A DNA stretch of 64,000 bases, from positions 85,227,980 through 85,291,979 of the forward strand of contig CP136063.1 of the NCBI GenBank assembly GCA_032622095.1, in the 5' to 3' direction. This document shows, in pieces, positions 43,601-59,100 of this stretch; the stretch's first letter is position 1; each line of letters opens with the position of its first letter. The translations under genes were made by a program, and so were the position numbers. The notes under the pieces are model-generated. The model did not search any database and was not told where the DNA came from. It saw nothing but the letters and a program-made list of their open reading frames with translations. This stretch comes from Siphonodentalium dalli. Taxonomy: Eukaryota > Mollusca > Scaphopoda > Gadilida > Siphonodentaliidae.

Positions 43601-45638
43601 CATATCTAATATCAATTGGTATGTGAATATGTGCAAAATTTCATGCTTTAGTCACGAAGTGAACAATTCTGTTTCTAATCTACTCCACTATATTGGTTAT
43701 CGCTAACCAGCTAGATTAACGTCTTAATTCGTTTAATCAATTATTAAAATTCAAGCCCCACAAACAAATTGAATTTTAATAGATATAATTATATTTTGTT
43801 GTATTAATAGTACCCCGGTTAAGGGGAGAGAAAAATAGCCATAAGGCTCATTGCAGTGTTCCTCCGCACGGAAATCTTTAGTAAAAGGCGAAAGATTTAT
43901 TCGTGTTTGAGGAGAAACCAGAGCTAAAAGATATAAAATTCAGAAACAGCCCAACCTAGCAGGCTGCTCCACCAAAGAAGGTGTGATATGAAACAAAGAG
44001 AAATTACAACAAAGAGAAATTACAACAGCGCGACACCTTTTTTCAGCGATAAAGGAATTATCCGCACAAGTCATTGCATGACAATCGAAACAATATCCAA
44101 TTATAACACTTCTAACATTAACATTTAGGTATTTATTTTGACCCTCGTATATTCTGGAAATTAGAATAGAGTTATACTTCGTTTGGTGACGAATAAGCGA
44201 GATCAAGGAATCAGGGAGCTAAATGTGTTCTAGAGTCCGGGAGCGAGTACACCGTGGAATGCTAAAGGTGAAGGTAACTGAAGAATGACCTTCACCCGAT
44301 ACAGGCGACACGTTATTAAAGGATGACATCGCGTTTATTTGATTTGTACATCATATCTAAATAATTTAAACTGGTGAATGAATGGGGGAATGGATTTGTG
44401 TGAGCCGGAAATTGATTTAACTAGCTGCTGTAGTTCTGGGTTTTACCAGATCAAATTTGGATGTGGGATAGCCCTGTCGTACACTTTGGGGGTTTATTTT
44501 AAAACGTAAACACATGACCTATGATTTTTCTTGCATTTTCGGGATCAACTGGTGTCAATCTAACTGAGTAAACATCACTGGTATAGCGGATTAAGGCAAA
44601 TTTTCAAGACAATTGTTCAAATTGTGACTAAAGCATGAAACTTTGCACATATGTAGATATACATATACTTATTGGTATTAGATATGGAGCCACGCTAAAA
44701 TTTCAATTTACCCCTCTTTTAAGGGGTTTTCAGAATTTAAAGAGCGTTTCATGATTATATAAATTGTTAAATGTCGCAATTAATCTTACCATGAAATATG
44801 CTATTTAAAATTAGGTATATACAATAAGCATGACTCTGAGAGAGATATAATGCCACATTTTTATGGTAAAATTGGAGCTCCCCGTCCAAGATGGCCATCG
44901 AAATGGCAACTGAAAGAGGACATTTTTACGTTTTTCACTAATATCTTCTAGATCAGGTTCTGCTGTATGGAACTGGTTCGGAAATGTGACTTATTTTGAA
45001 TTTTTCGTGTTAGTGATCATTGGAGCAATGAAATAAGCCATTTGAATTATCCCAGTCCCTTCCGATCCCTCAATAATTAGATTATACAGAACTCCGTATG
45101 AAATTTCACCAAAAATCAACGTTAGAATTCTAGTAAAATTTTAACAAGAAATTGAGAGAACTGTGCAAATTAAGTGAGGCATACAAATACTTATGAATAT
45201 TTGAACTCAATGGAAAACAAATTGTCACTTTGTCTGAAAACTGATGGCTGTCAAAATGGCGGCCAAAACCTGAAGAATTGTAAATATTGCCCCATCATGC
45301 CATGTAATCGCTTACAAGTTGTGATTGACAAATGCAATTGGATATGCTGTCTTATATACATTGAATATTCTCACATCTATGATGCACATTGGTTAGTTTA
45401 GTTATATAAATGTAACCACTGACATTACCAGAATTATTAGACTTTTATATCACAACTTGACATAAAAATCGGCCAAATTTATTTACTTTTCAGGTTTGGA
45501 CCAATTATTCAAGTATATATCATTGGTATCAAAGATGTTTTGATTTGTCTTAAATGCGTCACACTAATGTGTTCTTAGACAACATTACTCAAGATGGCTT
45601 CCAAAATGGCAACCACATTTGGTAATTGTTTTTCACGT
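40342..45638. repeat. array unit U5 (5,297 bp)
   Basis: Nearly identical to U3 and U4. Private changes include GATTGGGATATAATG (about 42,125) and TTTTGGTTCCATTG (about 43,062). Confidence 0.9.
40654..42087 (+). repeat. minisatellite of U5 (long form)
   Basis: Collinear with U3 and U4. Confidence 0.85.
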
Positions 45639-45950
45639 ATTCCGAGCAGTATTCTCGGTTCCCAAGAGTTAGCAAATTGTAACTCACTTGGTTATAAACC
45701 TTGTTGCTTACTCCACTGACGACTACATGTTTCATTCTCGTTGTTTGTGTACCTTCTGAGGCGGCATTCATTTTAAATGATGTACTGCAGTATGGAGTTT
45801 ACCAAAAATTTCTTTTGGGACTCTATCTATATTTTTAATCAGAAATGGGCAGAACGTCTAAACGGAACTGAGTGAAACCATATTATGTGGCTACTCTCGA
45901 CCGTTAGCATAAAATCAATTTAATATATGGTGTATATCACAATGGCAGCC
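42398..45950. mobile_element. foldback-like inverted-repeat element 5
   Basis: Left arm 42,398-43,705, core 43,706-44,583, right arm 44,584-45,950. Complete. Confidence 0.85.
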
Positions 45951-48900
45951 AGTGAGTGAATGTGTGGTCATAGATGAGGTGAATATTCCAAGGGAGTTAT
46001 TGTATGGTCATTATTGGTGCGAATGAGTAGCCTATACGCATGGTGTGTGTGTGCGGGTATAGTAGTTGTATGTTCACCTGTGTGTTGTTTATGTATATAT
46101 AGAGTGACTGTATGGTTATGCGTGGGATATACATGCGAACCTTGGATGACTATTGTCATGGATGGGTGTATATGTATACATATGTTGACTGCATGATCAT
46201 GTGTGGGACTGTGGGTGTGTGAATAAATTTGGAGTTGTTGTATGCTTATTATGTGCAATGAATATAGGTGTACATGGAATGACTGTACGGTCATGATGGC
46301 TGAAGTGTATATGAATACCTGGATCATAGATGGATGGTCATTGGCGGCGTGTGGGTATATATGAAGTTCCCTTGTTGTCACGGTCGTATATGTTATGTAT
46401 ATGCACCTCTCCCGTGGCTGTATTATCATTGGTGGAAGTATACGTGGATGTATGATCATGGATGGTGAGTATAGATGGTGAGTGATCGTGGTGAGTATAG
46501 ATGGTGAGTGATCGTGGATGGTGAGTATAGATCGAATGGCTGAATTGTCATGGGCGAGGTATATATGCAAATATGGAGTGTACGAATGGTCGTGCAGTGT
46601 ATTGGTATATCCATTGGTGAGGTGTATATGTAAAGATATACTGGGAGTGGCCAATATCGAGGTGCTGCGCATTGTATTGCTAGATCTAGAAGGTCTGTAT
46701 GGTCAATGGTGATGTGTCGATGTACACCTGGAGTGATTCTATAATAGGCATTGGTGGGGTGTGTATGTACATTGTATATATTTATTGGCTATATGGCCAT
46801 GTGTGTTGTCAATATGTATACAGGGAGTATTCGTATGGCCATTGAGGTTAATTGGTAAACAAGAAGTGACTGTATGAGCACGAATGTTGTGTATGGGTAT
46901 ACAGTGCATGAGTGGCTGCATTGTATGGAGTGAGGAGTATATTCAAGCTTGGAGTGTGTGAATTGCCATATGTGCGGGGTATGTGGCAAATATATATACA
47001 GGGAGTGGTTGTATGACCAATGGTGAGGCGAATAGGTATACAAGAAGTGGCTGTATGATCACGAATGTATGAATATGGATAATGGTTGAAGTGTAAGAGT
47101 ATACCTGGTGTACCTGAATTGTTGACTCATGGCTGTATAGTGACAGTCATGTGTGTGGTTTATGGGAAAACCCAAGTGTGGTTGTATGGTCATGGGTGAG
47201 GTGTGTGTGTATAAAGCGAGTGGCTACATGGCCACTTGTGTGGTGTTTGTGTATATATAGCATGATTGTGTGGTCGTGGGTGAGTTGTGCAGTTGGACAT
47301 TTGGTGGCTATCACTTTCCATAATAACTTAAGTATATGCTAATCGATTGGGAGATAATGTCAAAGAGTTCCGCATCTTGGTAGCCTTTTATACGCACAGT
47401 TCAGCACAATGGAGGAAACGGCTTTCCTGACATTAGTCAATCAATCTTGATGCAAAAGGCCCAGAATTTGATGTTAGTAAGCTTCTTTTTTTACTCTTCT
47501 CCTAGTTTGACTTTCTAAATGGCCTTCTGGTCAACCTGCCAGTGCTTTACGCTGGTTATTTCTGTCATTCTAGTGTACTGGATGTGGGGACGCCTACCCC
47601 GATAGACGTGTTACCTGGACTGACACCAACTTACCTGTAATGGTTGCACATGTTATTGGGCCAGAGTAGGCACATAATTAATCGCCTCTCAGTTCAGTTT
47701 CAGAGTTCTGCTTATTTCCGTTCAAAATCATGGCCAGAATTTTTCGGCAAAATTACATACTGCATGATTTAAAATTAAATTGTCGTGTCGCATAAGGTAC
47801 TGGGACAACCAGAATAGAACATACATTGTCAGCTGATTAAGTAACATGTTTAATAACCAAGTGAATCGCAATGTGATACTTTTACAGAAGAGCAGAGAAT
47901 AATGTCCGGGATATATTTGAAGATATAAACTTTTCTACCAAATTCTGTGGATATTTTGCAAGCCAGCTTGAGTATATTTTCCTAAAAACACATCAGTGTG
48001 ACGCATTTAAGAAGGATCAAAACAATAAACACACAAGATAGTTCCATTTTACTTTAATTTTTTTTTCAAACCTGAAAAGTAATTTTTTTGTCGATTTTGA
48101 GAGAAAATTCCAATAATGTTGGTAATGTAATAGTGCACTTATCCATGCTGCATCATACATGTTAGTATTCAATGTACATATGACAGAACAGCCAATTTTA
48201 TTCATCATCCACAAATTTTAAGCGATTGCATGGCACGAGGGGACAATTTTGACAGCCATTTTTAGCCAAAGTGACAATTTTGGATCCATTGAGTTGAAAT
48301 ATTCATAAGTAATTGTTTTCCTCACTTACTTTGCACAGTTCTGCCCATTTCTTGTTGAAATATGACTAGAATCCCAATGGTGATTTTTGGTGAAATTTCA
48401 TAATGCGTTCTGTAAAAATCAAAATATTGAGGGATCAGAAGGGGCTGGGATCCCAATAATGCCATATTTCATTGCTCCAGTGACCAGTGAACATAACCAA
48501 TAAAAAGGTAAGTCACATTTCGAACCAGTTCCATACAGAATAAACTGGTCTAAATTTAGAAGATATTAGTGAAAAAAAGTTAAATTTTCCACTTACGGCT
48601 GCCATTTTGACAGTCATCTTGGACGGGGAGTTCCAATTTCGCCCTAAGTGTGTGCCATTATAACGCGCTGAGTCATACTTGCTGTATATGCCTAATTTTA
48701 AATCGCATATTTCATGGTAAGATTAATTCCGACATTTAATAAATTATATAATCACGAAACGCTCTTTAAATTCGGAAAACCCATTAAAAGAGGGGTTAAA
48801 GTGAATTTTCAGCGTGGCTCCATATCTAATATCAATTGGTATGTGAATATGTGCAAAATTTCATGCTTTAGTCACGAAGTGCACAATTCTTTTTCTAATC

Positions 48901-50865
48901 TACTCCACTATATTGGTTATCGCTAACCAGCTAATTAACGTCTTAATTCGTTTAATCGTTTTATTAAAATTCAAGCCCCACAAACATATTGAATTTTAAT
49001 AGATATAATTATATTTTATTGTATTAATAGTACCCCGGTTAAGGGGAGAGAAAAATAGTCATAAGGCTCATTACAGTGTTCCTCCGCACGGAAATCTTTA
49101 GTAAAAGGCGAAAGATTTATTCGTGTTTGAGGAGAAACCAGAGCTAAAAGATAAAAAATTCAGAAACAGCCCAACCTAGCAGGCTGCTCCACCAAAGAAG
49201 GTGTGATATGAAACAAAGAGAAATTACAACAAAGAGAAATTACAACAGCGCGACACCTTTTTTCAGCGATAAAGGAATTATCCGCACAAGTCATTGCATG
49301 ACAATCAAAACAATATCAAATTATAACACTTCTGACATTAACATTTAGGTATTTATTTTGACCCTCGTATATTCTGGAAATTAGAATAGAGTTATACTTC
49401 GTTTGGTGACGAATAAGCGAGATCAAGGAATCAGGGAGCTAAATGTGTTCTAGAGTCCGGGAGCGAGTACACCGTGGAATGCTAAAGGTGAAGGTAACTG
49501 AAGAATGACCTTCACCTCATACAGGCGACACGTTATTAAAGGATGACATCGCGTTTATTTGATTTGTACATCATATCTAAATAATTTAAACTGGTGAATG
49601 AATGGGGGAATGGATTTGTGTGAGCCGGAAATTGATTTAACTAGCTGCTGTAGTTCTGGGTTTTTCCAGATCAAATTTGGATGTGGGATAGCCCTGTCGT
49701 ACACTTTGGGGATTTATTTTAAAACGTAAACACATGACCTATGATTTTTCTTGCATTTTCGGGATCAACTGGTGTCAATCTAACTGGGTAAACATCACTG
49801 GTATAGCGGATTAAGGCAAATTTTCAAGACAATTGTTCAAATTGTGACTAAAGCATGAAACTTTGCACATATGTAGATATACATATACTTATTGGTATTA
49901 GATATGGAGCCACGCTGAAATTTCAATTTACCCCTCTTTTAAGGGGTTTTCAGAATTTAAAGAGCGTTTCATGAGTATATAACTTGTTAAATGTCGCAAT
50001 TAATCTTACCATGAAATATGCTATTTAAAATTAGGTATATACAATAAGCATGACTCTGAGAGAGATATAATGCCACATTTTTATGGTAAAATTGGAGCTC
50101 CCCGTCCAAGATGGCCATCGAAATGGCAACTGAAAGAGGACATTTTTACGTTTTTCACTAATATCTTCTAGATCAGGTTCTGCTGTATGGAACTGGTTCG
50201 GAAATGTGACTTATTTTGAATTTTTCGTGTTAGTGATCATTGGAGCAATGAAATAAGCCATTTGAATTATCCCAGTCCCTTCCGATCCCTCAATAATTAA
50301 ATTATACAGAACTCCGTATGAAATTTCACCAAAAATCAACGTTAGAATTCCAGTAAAATTTTAACAAGAAATTGAGAGAACTGTGCAAATTAAGTGAGGC
50401 ATACAAATACTTATGAATATTTGAACTCAATGGAAAACAAATTGTCACTTTGTCTGAAAACTGATGGCTGTCAAAATGGCGGCCAAAACCTGAAAAATTG
50501 TAAATATTGCCCCATCATGCCATGTAATCGCTTACAAGTTGTGATTGACAAATGCAATTGGATATGCTGTCTTATATACATTGAATATTCTCACATCTAT
50601 GATGCACATTGGTTAGTTTAGTTATATAAATGTAACCACTGACATTACCAGAATTATTGGACTTTTATATCACAACTTGACATAAAAATCGGCCAAATTT
50701 ATTTACTTTTCAGGTTTGGACCAATTATTCAAGTATATGGAACTATCATTGGTATCAAAGATGTTTTTGATCTGTCTTAAATGCGTCACACTAATGTGTT
50801 CTTAGACAACATTACTCAAGATGGCTTCCAAAATGGCAACCACATTTGGTAATTGTTTTTCACGT
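45639..50865. repeat. array unit U6 (5,227 bp)
   Basis: Transitional. Its minisatellite lacks about 77 bp (roughly two repeats) after GAGGTGTATATGTA at about 46,632, as in U7-U9. The right-arm tip at its start is still intact, as in U3-U5. Its arms carry the U7-U9 variants (for example GCACAATTCTTTTTC at 48,880). Confidence 0.9.
45951..47308 (+). repeat. minisatellite of U6 (about 77 bp shorter)
   Basis: The loss removes sequence that in U5 runs from TACTCGGATTGACTTTGG to GTGTGTGAAG, close to two repeat periods, as expected from slippage or unequal exchange. It joins two minus-strand frames into one of 234 codons, which is a by-product. Confidence 0.85.
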
Positions 50866-51036
50866 ATTCCGAGCAGTATTCTCGGTTCCCAAGAGTTAGC
50901 AAATTGTAACTCACTTGGTTATAAACCTTGTTGCTTACTCCACTGACGACTACATGTTTCATTCTCGTTGTTGTGGCTACTCTCGACCGTTAGCATAAAA
51001 TCAATTTAATATATGGTGTATATCACAATGGCAGCC
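47617..51036. mobile_element. foldback-like inverted-repeat element 6 (right arm shortened)
   Basis: Left arm 47,617-48,925 (now starting GGACTG), core 48,926-49,803, right arm 49,804-51,036 with the 142-bp deletion near its tip. Confidence 0.85.
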
Positions 51037-54000
51037 AGTGAGTGAATGTGTGGTCATAGATGAGTTGAATAGTCCAAGGGAGTTATTGTATGGTCATTAT
51101 TGGTGCGAATGAGTAGCCCATAAGCATGGTGTGTGTGGGGGTATAGTAGCTGTATGTTCACCTGTGTGTTGTTTATGTATATATAGAGTGACTGTATGGT
51201 TATGCTTGGGATATACATGCGAACCTTGGATGACTATTGTCATGGATGGGTGTATATGTATACATATGTTGACTGCATGATCATGTGTGGGACTGTGGGT
51301 GTGTGAATAAATTTGGAGTTGTTGTATGCTTATTATGTGCAATGAATATAGGTGTACATGGATTGACTGTACGGTCATGGTGGCTGCAGTGTATATGAAT
51401 ATATGTATCATAGATGGATGGTCATTTGCGGCGTGTGGGTATATATGAAGTTCCCTTGTTGTCACGGTCGTATATGTGATGTATATGCACCTCTCCCGTG
51501 GCTGTATTATCATTGGTGGAAGTATACGTGGATGTATGATCATGGATGGTGAGTATAGATGGTGAGTGATCATGGTGAGTATAGATGGTGAGTGATCGTG
51601 GATGGTGAGTATAGATCGAATGGCTGAATTGTCATGGGCGAGGTATATATGCAAATATGGAGTGTACGAATGGTCGTGCAGTGTATTGGTATATCCATTG
51701 GTGAGGTGTATATGTAAAGATATACTGGGAGTGGCCAATATCGAGGTGCTGCGCATTGTATTGCTAGATCTAGAAGGTCTGTATGGTCAATGGTGATGTG
51801 TCGATGTACACCTGGAGTGATTCTATAATAGGCATTGGTGGGGTGTGTATGTACATTGTATATATTTATTGGCTATATGGCCATGTGTGTTGTCAATATG
51901 TATACAGGGAGTATTCGTATGGCCATTGAGGTTAATTGGTAAACAAGAAGTGACTGTATGAGCACGAATGTTGTGTATGGGTATACAGTGCATGAGTGGC
52001 TGCATTGTATGGAGTGAGGAGTATATTCAAGCTTGGAGTGTGTGAATTGCCATATGTGCGGGGTATGTGGCAAATATATATACAGGGAGTGGTTGTATGA
52101 CCAATGGTGAGGCGAATAGGTATACAAGAAGTGGCTGTATGATCACGAATGTATGAATATGGATAATGGTTGAAGTGTAAGAGTATACCTGGTGTACCTG
52201 AATTGTTGACTCATGGCTGTATAGTGACAGTCATGTGTGTGGTTTATGGGAAAACCCAAGTGTGGTTGTATGGTCATGGGTGAGGTGTGTGTGTATAAAG
52301 CGAGTGGCTACATGGCCACTTGTGTGGTGTTTGTGTATATATAGCATGATTGTGTGGTCGTGGGTGAGTTGTGCAGTTGGACATTTGGTGGCTATCACTT
52401 TCCATAATAACTTAAGTATATGCTAATCGATTGGGAGATAATGTCAAAGAGTTCCGCATCTTGGTAGCCTTTTATACGCACAGTTCAGCACAATGGAGGA
52501 AACGGCTTTCCTGACATTAGTCAATCAATCTTGATGCAAAAGGCCCAGAATTTGATGTTAGTAAGCTTCTTTTTTTACTCTTCTCCTAGTTTGACTTTCT
52601 AAATGGCCTTCTGGTCAACCTGCCAGTGCTTTACGCTGGTTATTTCTGTCATTCTAGTGTACTGGATGTGGGGACGCCTACCCCGATAGACGTGTTACCT
52701 GGACTGACACCAACTTACCTGTAATGGTTGCACATGTTATTGGGCCAGAGTAGGCACATAATTAATCGCCTCTCAGTTCAGTTTCAGAGTTCTGCTTATT
52801 TCCGTTCAAAATCATGGCCAGAATTTTTCGGCAAAATTACATACTGCATGATTTAAAATTAAATTGTCGTGTCGCATAAGGTACTGGGACAACCAGAATA
52901 GAACATACATTGTCAGCTGATTAAGTAACATGTTTAATAACCAAGTGAATCGCAATGTGATACTTTTACAGAAGAGCAGAGAATAATGTCCGGGATATAT
53001 TTGAAGATATAAACTTTTCTACCAAATTCTGTGGATATTTTGCAAGCCAGCTTGAGTATATTTTCCTAAAAACACATCAGTGTGACGCATTTAAGAAGGA
53101 TCAAAACAATAAACACACAAGATAGTTCCATTTTACTTTAATTTTTTTTTTCAAACCTGAAAAGTAATTTTTTTGTCGATTTTGAGAGAAAATTCCAATA
53201 ATGTTGGTAATGTAATAGTGCACTTATCCATGCTGCATCATACATGTTAGTATTCAATGTACATATGACAGAACAGCCAATTTTATTCATCATCCACAAA
53301 TTTTAAGCGATTGCATGGCACGAGGGGACAATTTTGACAGCCATTTTTAGCCAAAGTGACAATTTTGGATCCATTGAGTTGAAATATTCATAAGTAATTG
53401 TTTTCCTCACTTACTTTGCACAGTTCTGCCCATTTCTTGTTGAAATATGACTAGAATCCCAATGGTGATTTTTGGTGAAATTTCATACTGCGTTCTGTAA
53501 AAATCAAAATATTGAGGGATCAGAAGGGGCTGGGATCCCAATAATGCCATATTTCATTGCTCCAGTGACCAGTGAACATAACCAATAAAAAGGTAAGTCA
53601 CATTTCGAACCAGTTCCATACAGAATAAACTGGTCTAAATTTAGAAGATATTAGTGAAAAAAAGTTAAATTTTCCACTTACGGCTGCCATTTTGACAGTC
53701 ATCTTGGACGGGGAGTTCCAATTTCGCCCTAAGTGTGTGCCATTATAACGCGCTGAGTCATACTTGCTGTATATGCCTAATTTTAAATCGCATATTTCAT
53801 GGTAAGATTAATTCCGACATTTAATAAATTATATAATCACGAAACGCTCTTTAAATTCGGAAAACCCATTAAAAGAGGGGTTAAAGTGAATTTTCAGCGT
53901 GGCTCCATATCTAATATCAATTGGTATGTGAATATGTGCAAAATTTCATGCTTTAGTCACGAAGTGCACAATTCTTTTTCTAATCTACTCCACTATATTG

Positions 54001-55950
54001 GTTATCGCTAACCAGCTAATTAACGTCTTAATTCGTTTAATCGTTTTATTAAAATTCAAGCCCCACAAACATATTGAATTTTAATAGATATAATTATATT
54101 TTATTGTATTAATAGTACCCCGGTTAAGGGGAGAGAAAAATAGCCATAAGGCTCATTGCAGTGTTCCTCCGCACGGAAATCTTTAGTAAAAGGCGAAAGA
54201 TTTATTCGTGTTTGAGGAGAAACCAGAGCTAAAAGATAAAAAATTCAGAAACAGCCCAACCTAGCAGGCTGCTCCACCAAAGAAGGTGTGATATGAAACA
54301 AAGAGAAATTACAACAAAGAGAAATTACAACAGCGCGACACCTTTTTTCAGCGATAAAGGAATTATCCGCACAAGTCATTGCATGACAATCAAAACAATA
54401 TCAAATTATAACACTTCTGACATTAACATTTAGGTATTTATTTTGACCCTCGTATATTCTGGAAATTAGAATAGAGTTATACTTCGTTTGGTGACGAATA
54501 AGCGAGATCAAGGAATCAGGGAGCTAAATGTGTTCTAGAGTCCGGGAGCGAGTACACCGTGGAATCCTAAAGGTGAAGGTAACTGAAGAATGACCTTCAC
54601 CTGATACAGGCGACACGTTATTAAAGGATGACATCGCGTTTATTTGATTTGTACATCATATCTAAATAATTTAAACTGGTGAATGAATGGGGGAATGGAT
54701 TTGTGTGAGCCGGAAATTGATTTAACTAGCTGCTGTAGTTCTGGGTTTTTCCAGATCAAATTTGGATGTGGGATAGCCCTGTCGTACACTTTGGGGATTT
54801 ATTTTAAAACGTAAACACATGACCTATGATTTTTCTTGCATTTTCGGGATCAACTGGTGTCAATCTAACTGGGTAAACATCACTGGTATAGCGGATTAAG
54901 GCAAATTTTCAAGACAATTGTTCAAATTGTGACTAAAGCATGAAACTTTGCACATATGTAGATATACATATACTTATTGGTATTAGATATGGAGCCACGC
55001 TGAAATTTCAATTTACCCCTCTTTTAAGGGGTTTTCAGAATTTAAAGAGCGTTTCATGAGTATATAACTTGTTAAATGTCGCAATTAATCTTACCATGAA
55101 ATATGCTATTTAAAATTAGGTATATACAATAAGCATGACTCTGAGAGAGATATAATGCCACATTTTTATGGTAAAATTGGAGCTCCCCGTCCAAGATGGC
55201 CATCGAAATGGCAACTGAAAGAGGACATTTTTACGTTTTTCACTAATATCTTCTAGATCAGGTTCTGCTGTATGGAACTGGTTCGGAAATGTGACTTATT
55301 TTGAATTTTTCGTGTTAGTGATCATTGGAGCAATGAAATAAGCCATTTGAATTATCCCAGTCCCTTCCGATCCCTCAATAATTAAATTATACAGAACTCC
55401 GTATGAAATTTCACCAAAAATCAACGTTAGAATTCCAGTAAAATTTTAACAAGAAATTGAGAGAACTGTGCAAATTAAGTGAGGCATACAAATACTTATG
55501 AATATTTGAACTCAATGGAAAACAAATTGTCACTTTGTCTGAAAACTGATGGCTGTCAAAATGGCGGCCAAAACCTGAAAAATTGTAAATATTGCCCCAT
55601 CATGCCATGTAATCGCTTACAAGTTGTGATTGACAAATGCAATTGGATATGCTGTCTTATATACATTGAATATTCTCACATCTATGATGCACATTGGTTA
55701 GTTTAGTTATATAAATGTAACCACTGACATTACCAGAATTATTGGACTTTTATATCACAACTTGACATAAAAATCGGCCAAATTTATTTACTTTTCAGGT
55801 TTGGACCAATTATTCAAGTATATGGAACTATCATTGGTATCAAAGATGTTTTTGATCTGTCTTAAATGCGTCACACTAATGTGTTCTTAGACAACATTAC
55901 TCAAGATGGCTTCCAAAATGGCAACCACATTTGGTAATTGTTTTTCACGT
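50866..55950. repeat. array unit U7 (5,085 bp)
   Basis: Lacks a further 142 bp in the right-arm tip: CTCGTTGTT at about 50,965 now runs straight into GTGGCTACTCTCG. Confidence 0.9.
51037..52391 (+). repeat. minisatellite of U7
   Basis: Carries the U6 deletion plus substitutions such as GGATTGACTGTACGGTCATG near 51,360. Confidence 0.85.
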
Positions 55951-56121
55951 ATTCCGAGCAGTATTCTCGGTTCCCAAGAGTTAGCAAATTGTAACTCACT
56001 TGGTTATAAACCTTGTTGCTTACTCCACTGACGACTACATGTTTCATTCTCGTTGTTGTGGCTACTCTCGACCGTTAGCATAAAATCAATTTAATATATG
56101 GTGTATATCACAATGGCAGCC
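52701..56121. mobile_element. foldback-like inverted-repeat element 7 (right arm shortened)
   Basis: Left arm 52,701-54,010, core 54,011-54,888, right arm 54,889-56,121. Confidence 0.85.
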
Positions 56122-59100
56122 AGTGAGTGAATGTGTGGTCATAGATGAGTTGAATAGTCCAAGGGAGTTATTGTATGGTCATTATTGGTGCGAATGAGTA
56201 GCCCATAAGCATGGTGTGTGTGGGGGTATAGTAGCTGTATGTTCACCTGTGTGTTGTTTATGTATATATAGAGTGACTGTATGGTTATGCTTGGGATATA
56301 CATGCGAACCTTGGATGACTATTGTCATGGATGGGTGTATATGTATACATATGTTGACTGCATGATCATGTGTGGGACTGTGGGTGTGTGAATAAATTTG
56401 GAGTTGTTGTATGCTTATTATGTGCAATGAATATAGGTGTACATGGATTGACTGTACGGTCATGGTGGCTGCAGTGTATATGAATATATGTATCATAGAT
56501 GGATGGTCATTTGCGGCGTGTGGGTATATATGAAGTTCCCTTGTTGTCACGGTCGTATATGTGATGTATATGCACCTCTCCCGTGGCTGTATTATCATTG
56601 GTGGAAGTATACGTGGATGTATGATCATGGATGGTGAGTATAGATGGTGAGTGATCATGGTGAGTATAGATGGTGAGTGATCGTGGATGGTGAGTATAGA
56701 TCGAATGGCTGAATTGTCATGGGCGAGGTATATATGCAAATATGGAGTGTACGAATGGTCGTGCAGTGTATTGGTATATCCATTGGTGAGGTGTATATGT
56801 AAAGATATACTGGGAGTGGCCAATATCGAGGTGCTGCGCATTGTATTGCTAGATCTAGAAGGTCTGTATGGTCAATGGTGATGTGTCGATGTACACCTGG
56901 AGTGATTCTATAATAGGCATTGGTGGGGTGTGTATGTACATTGTATATATTTATTGGCTATATGGCCATGTGTGTTGTCAATATGTATACAGGGAGTATT
57001 CGTATGGCCATTGAGGTTAATTGGTAAACAAGAAGTGACTGTATGAGCACGAATGTTGTGTATGGGTATACAGTGCATGAGTGGCTGCATTGTATGGAGT
57101 GAGGAGTATATTCAAGCTTGGAGTGTGTGAATTGCCATATGTGCGGGGTATGTGGCAAATATATATACAGGGAGTGGTTGTATGACCAATGGTGAGGCGA
57201 ATAGGTATACAAGAAGTGGCTGTATGATCACGAATGTATGAATATGGATAATGGTTGAAGTGTAAGAGTATACCTGGTGTACCTGAATTGTTGACTCATG
57301 GCTGTATAGTGACAGTCATGTGTGTGGTTTATGGGAAAACCCAAGTGTGGTTGTATGGTCATGGGTGAGGTGTGTGTGTATAAAGCGAGTGGCTACATGG
57401 CCACTTGTGTGGTGTTTGTGTATATATAGCATGATTGTGTGGTCGTGGGTGAGTTGTGCAGTTGGACATTTGGTGGCTATCACTTTCCATAATAACTTAA
57501 GTATATGCTAATCGATTGGGAGATAATGTCAAAGAGTTCCGCATCTTGGTAGCCTTTTATACGCACAGTTCAGCACAATGGAGGAAACGGCTTTCCTGAC
57601 ATTAGTCAATCAATCTTGATGCAAAAGGCCCAGAATTTGATGTTAGTAAGCTTCTTTTTTTACTCTTCTCCTAGTTTGACTTTCTAAATGGCCTTCTGGT
57701 CAACCTGCCAGTGCTTTACGCTGGTTATTTCTGTCATTCTAGTGTACTGGATGTGGGGACGCCTACCCCGATAGACGTGTTACCTGGACTGACACCAACT
57801 TACCTGTAATGGTTGCACATGTTATTGGGCCAGAGTAGGCACATAATTAATCGCCTCTCAGTTCAGTTTCAGAGTTCTGCTTATTTCCGTTCAAAATCAT
57901 GGCCAGAATTTTTCGGCAAAATTACATACTGCATGATTTAAAATTAAATTGTCGTGTCGCATAAGGTACTGGGACAACCAGAATAGAACATACATTGTCA
58001 GCTGATTAAGTAACATGTTTAATAACCAAGTGAATCGCAATGTGATACTTTTACAGAAGAGCAGAGAATAATGTCCGGGATATATTTGAAGATATAAACT
58101 TTTCTACCAAATTCTGTGGATATTTTGCAAGCCAGCTTGAGTATATTTTCCTAAAAACACATCAGTGTGACGCATTTAAGAAGGATCAAAACAATAAACA
58201 CACAAGATAGTTCCATTTTACTTTAATTTTTTTTTTCAAACCTGAAAAGTAATTTTTTTGTCGATTTTGAGAGAAAATTCCAATAATGTTGGTAATGTAA
58301 TAGTGCACTTATCCATGCTGCATCATACATGTTAGTATTCAATGTACATATGACAGAACAGCCAATTTTATTCATCATCCACAAATTTTAAGCGATTGCA
58401 TGGCACGAGGGGACAATTTTGACAGCCATTTTTAGCCAAAGTGACAATTTTGGATCCATTGAGTTGAAATATTCATAAGTAATTGTTTTCCTCACTTACT
58501 TTGCACAGTTCTGCCCATTTCTTGTTGAAATATGACTAGAATCCCAATGGTGATTTTTGGTGAAATTTCATACTGCGTTCTGTAAAAATCAAAATATTGA
58601 GGGATCAGAAGGGGCTGGGATCCCAATAATGCCATATTTCATTGCTCCAGTGACCAGTGAACATAACCAATAAAAAGGTAAGTCACATTTCGAACCAGTT
58701 CCATACAGAATAAACTGGTCTAAATTTAGAAGATATTAGTGAAAAAAAGTTAAATTTTCCACTTACGGCTGCCATTTTGACAGTCATCTTGGACGGGGAG
58801 TTCCAATTTCGCCCTAAGTGTGTGCCATTATAACGCGCTGAGTCATACTTGCTGTATATGCCTAATTTTAAATCGCATATTTCATGGTAAGATTAATTCC
58901 GACATTTAATAAATTATATAATCACGAAACGCTCTTTAAATTCGGAAAACCCATTAAAAGAGGGGTTAAAGTGAATTTTCAGCGTGGCTCCATATCTAAT
59001 ATCAATTGGTATGTGAATATGTGCAAAATTTCATGCTTTAGTCACGAAGTGCACAATTCTTTTTCTAATCTACTCCACTATATTGGTTATCGCTAACCAG

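Noticed and set aside
45968-46672. 234-codon His/Thr/Tyr-rich frame, and 219-codon versions in U7-U9
   Set aside because: Translation of the minisatellite. The 42-bp period is divisible by three, so long frames arise by chance, and their length changes with minisatellite deletions.
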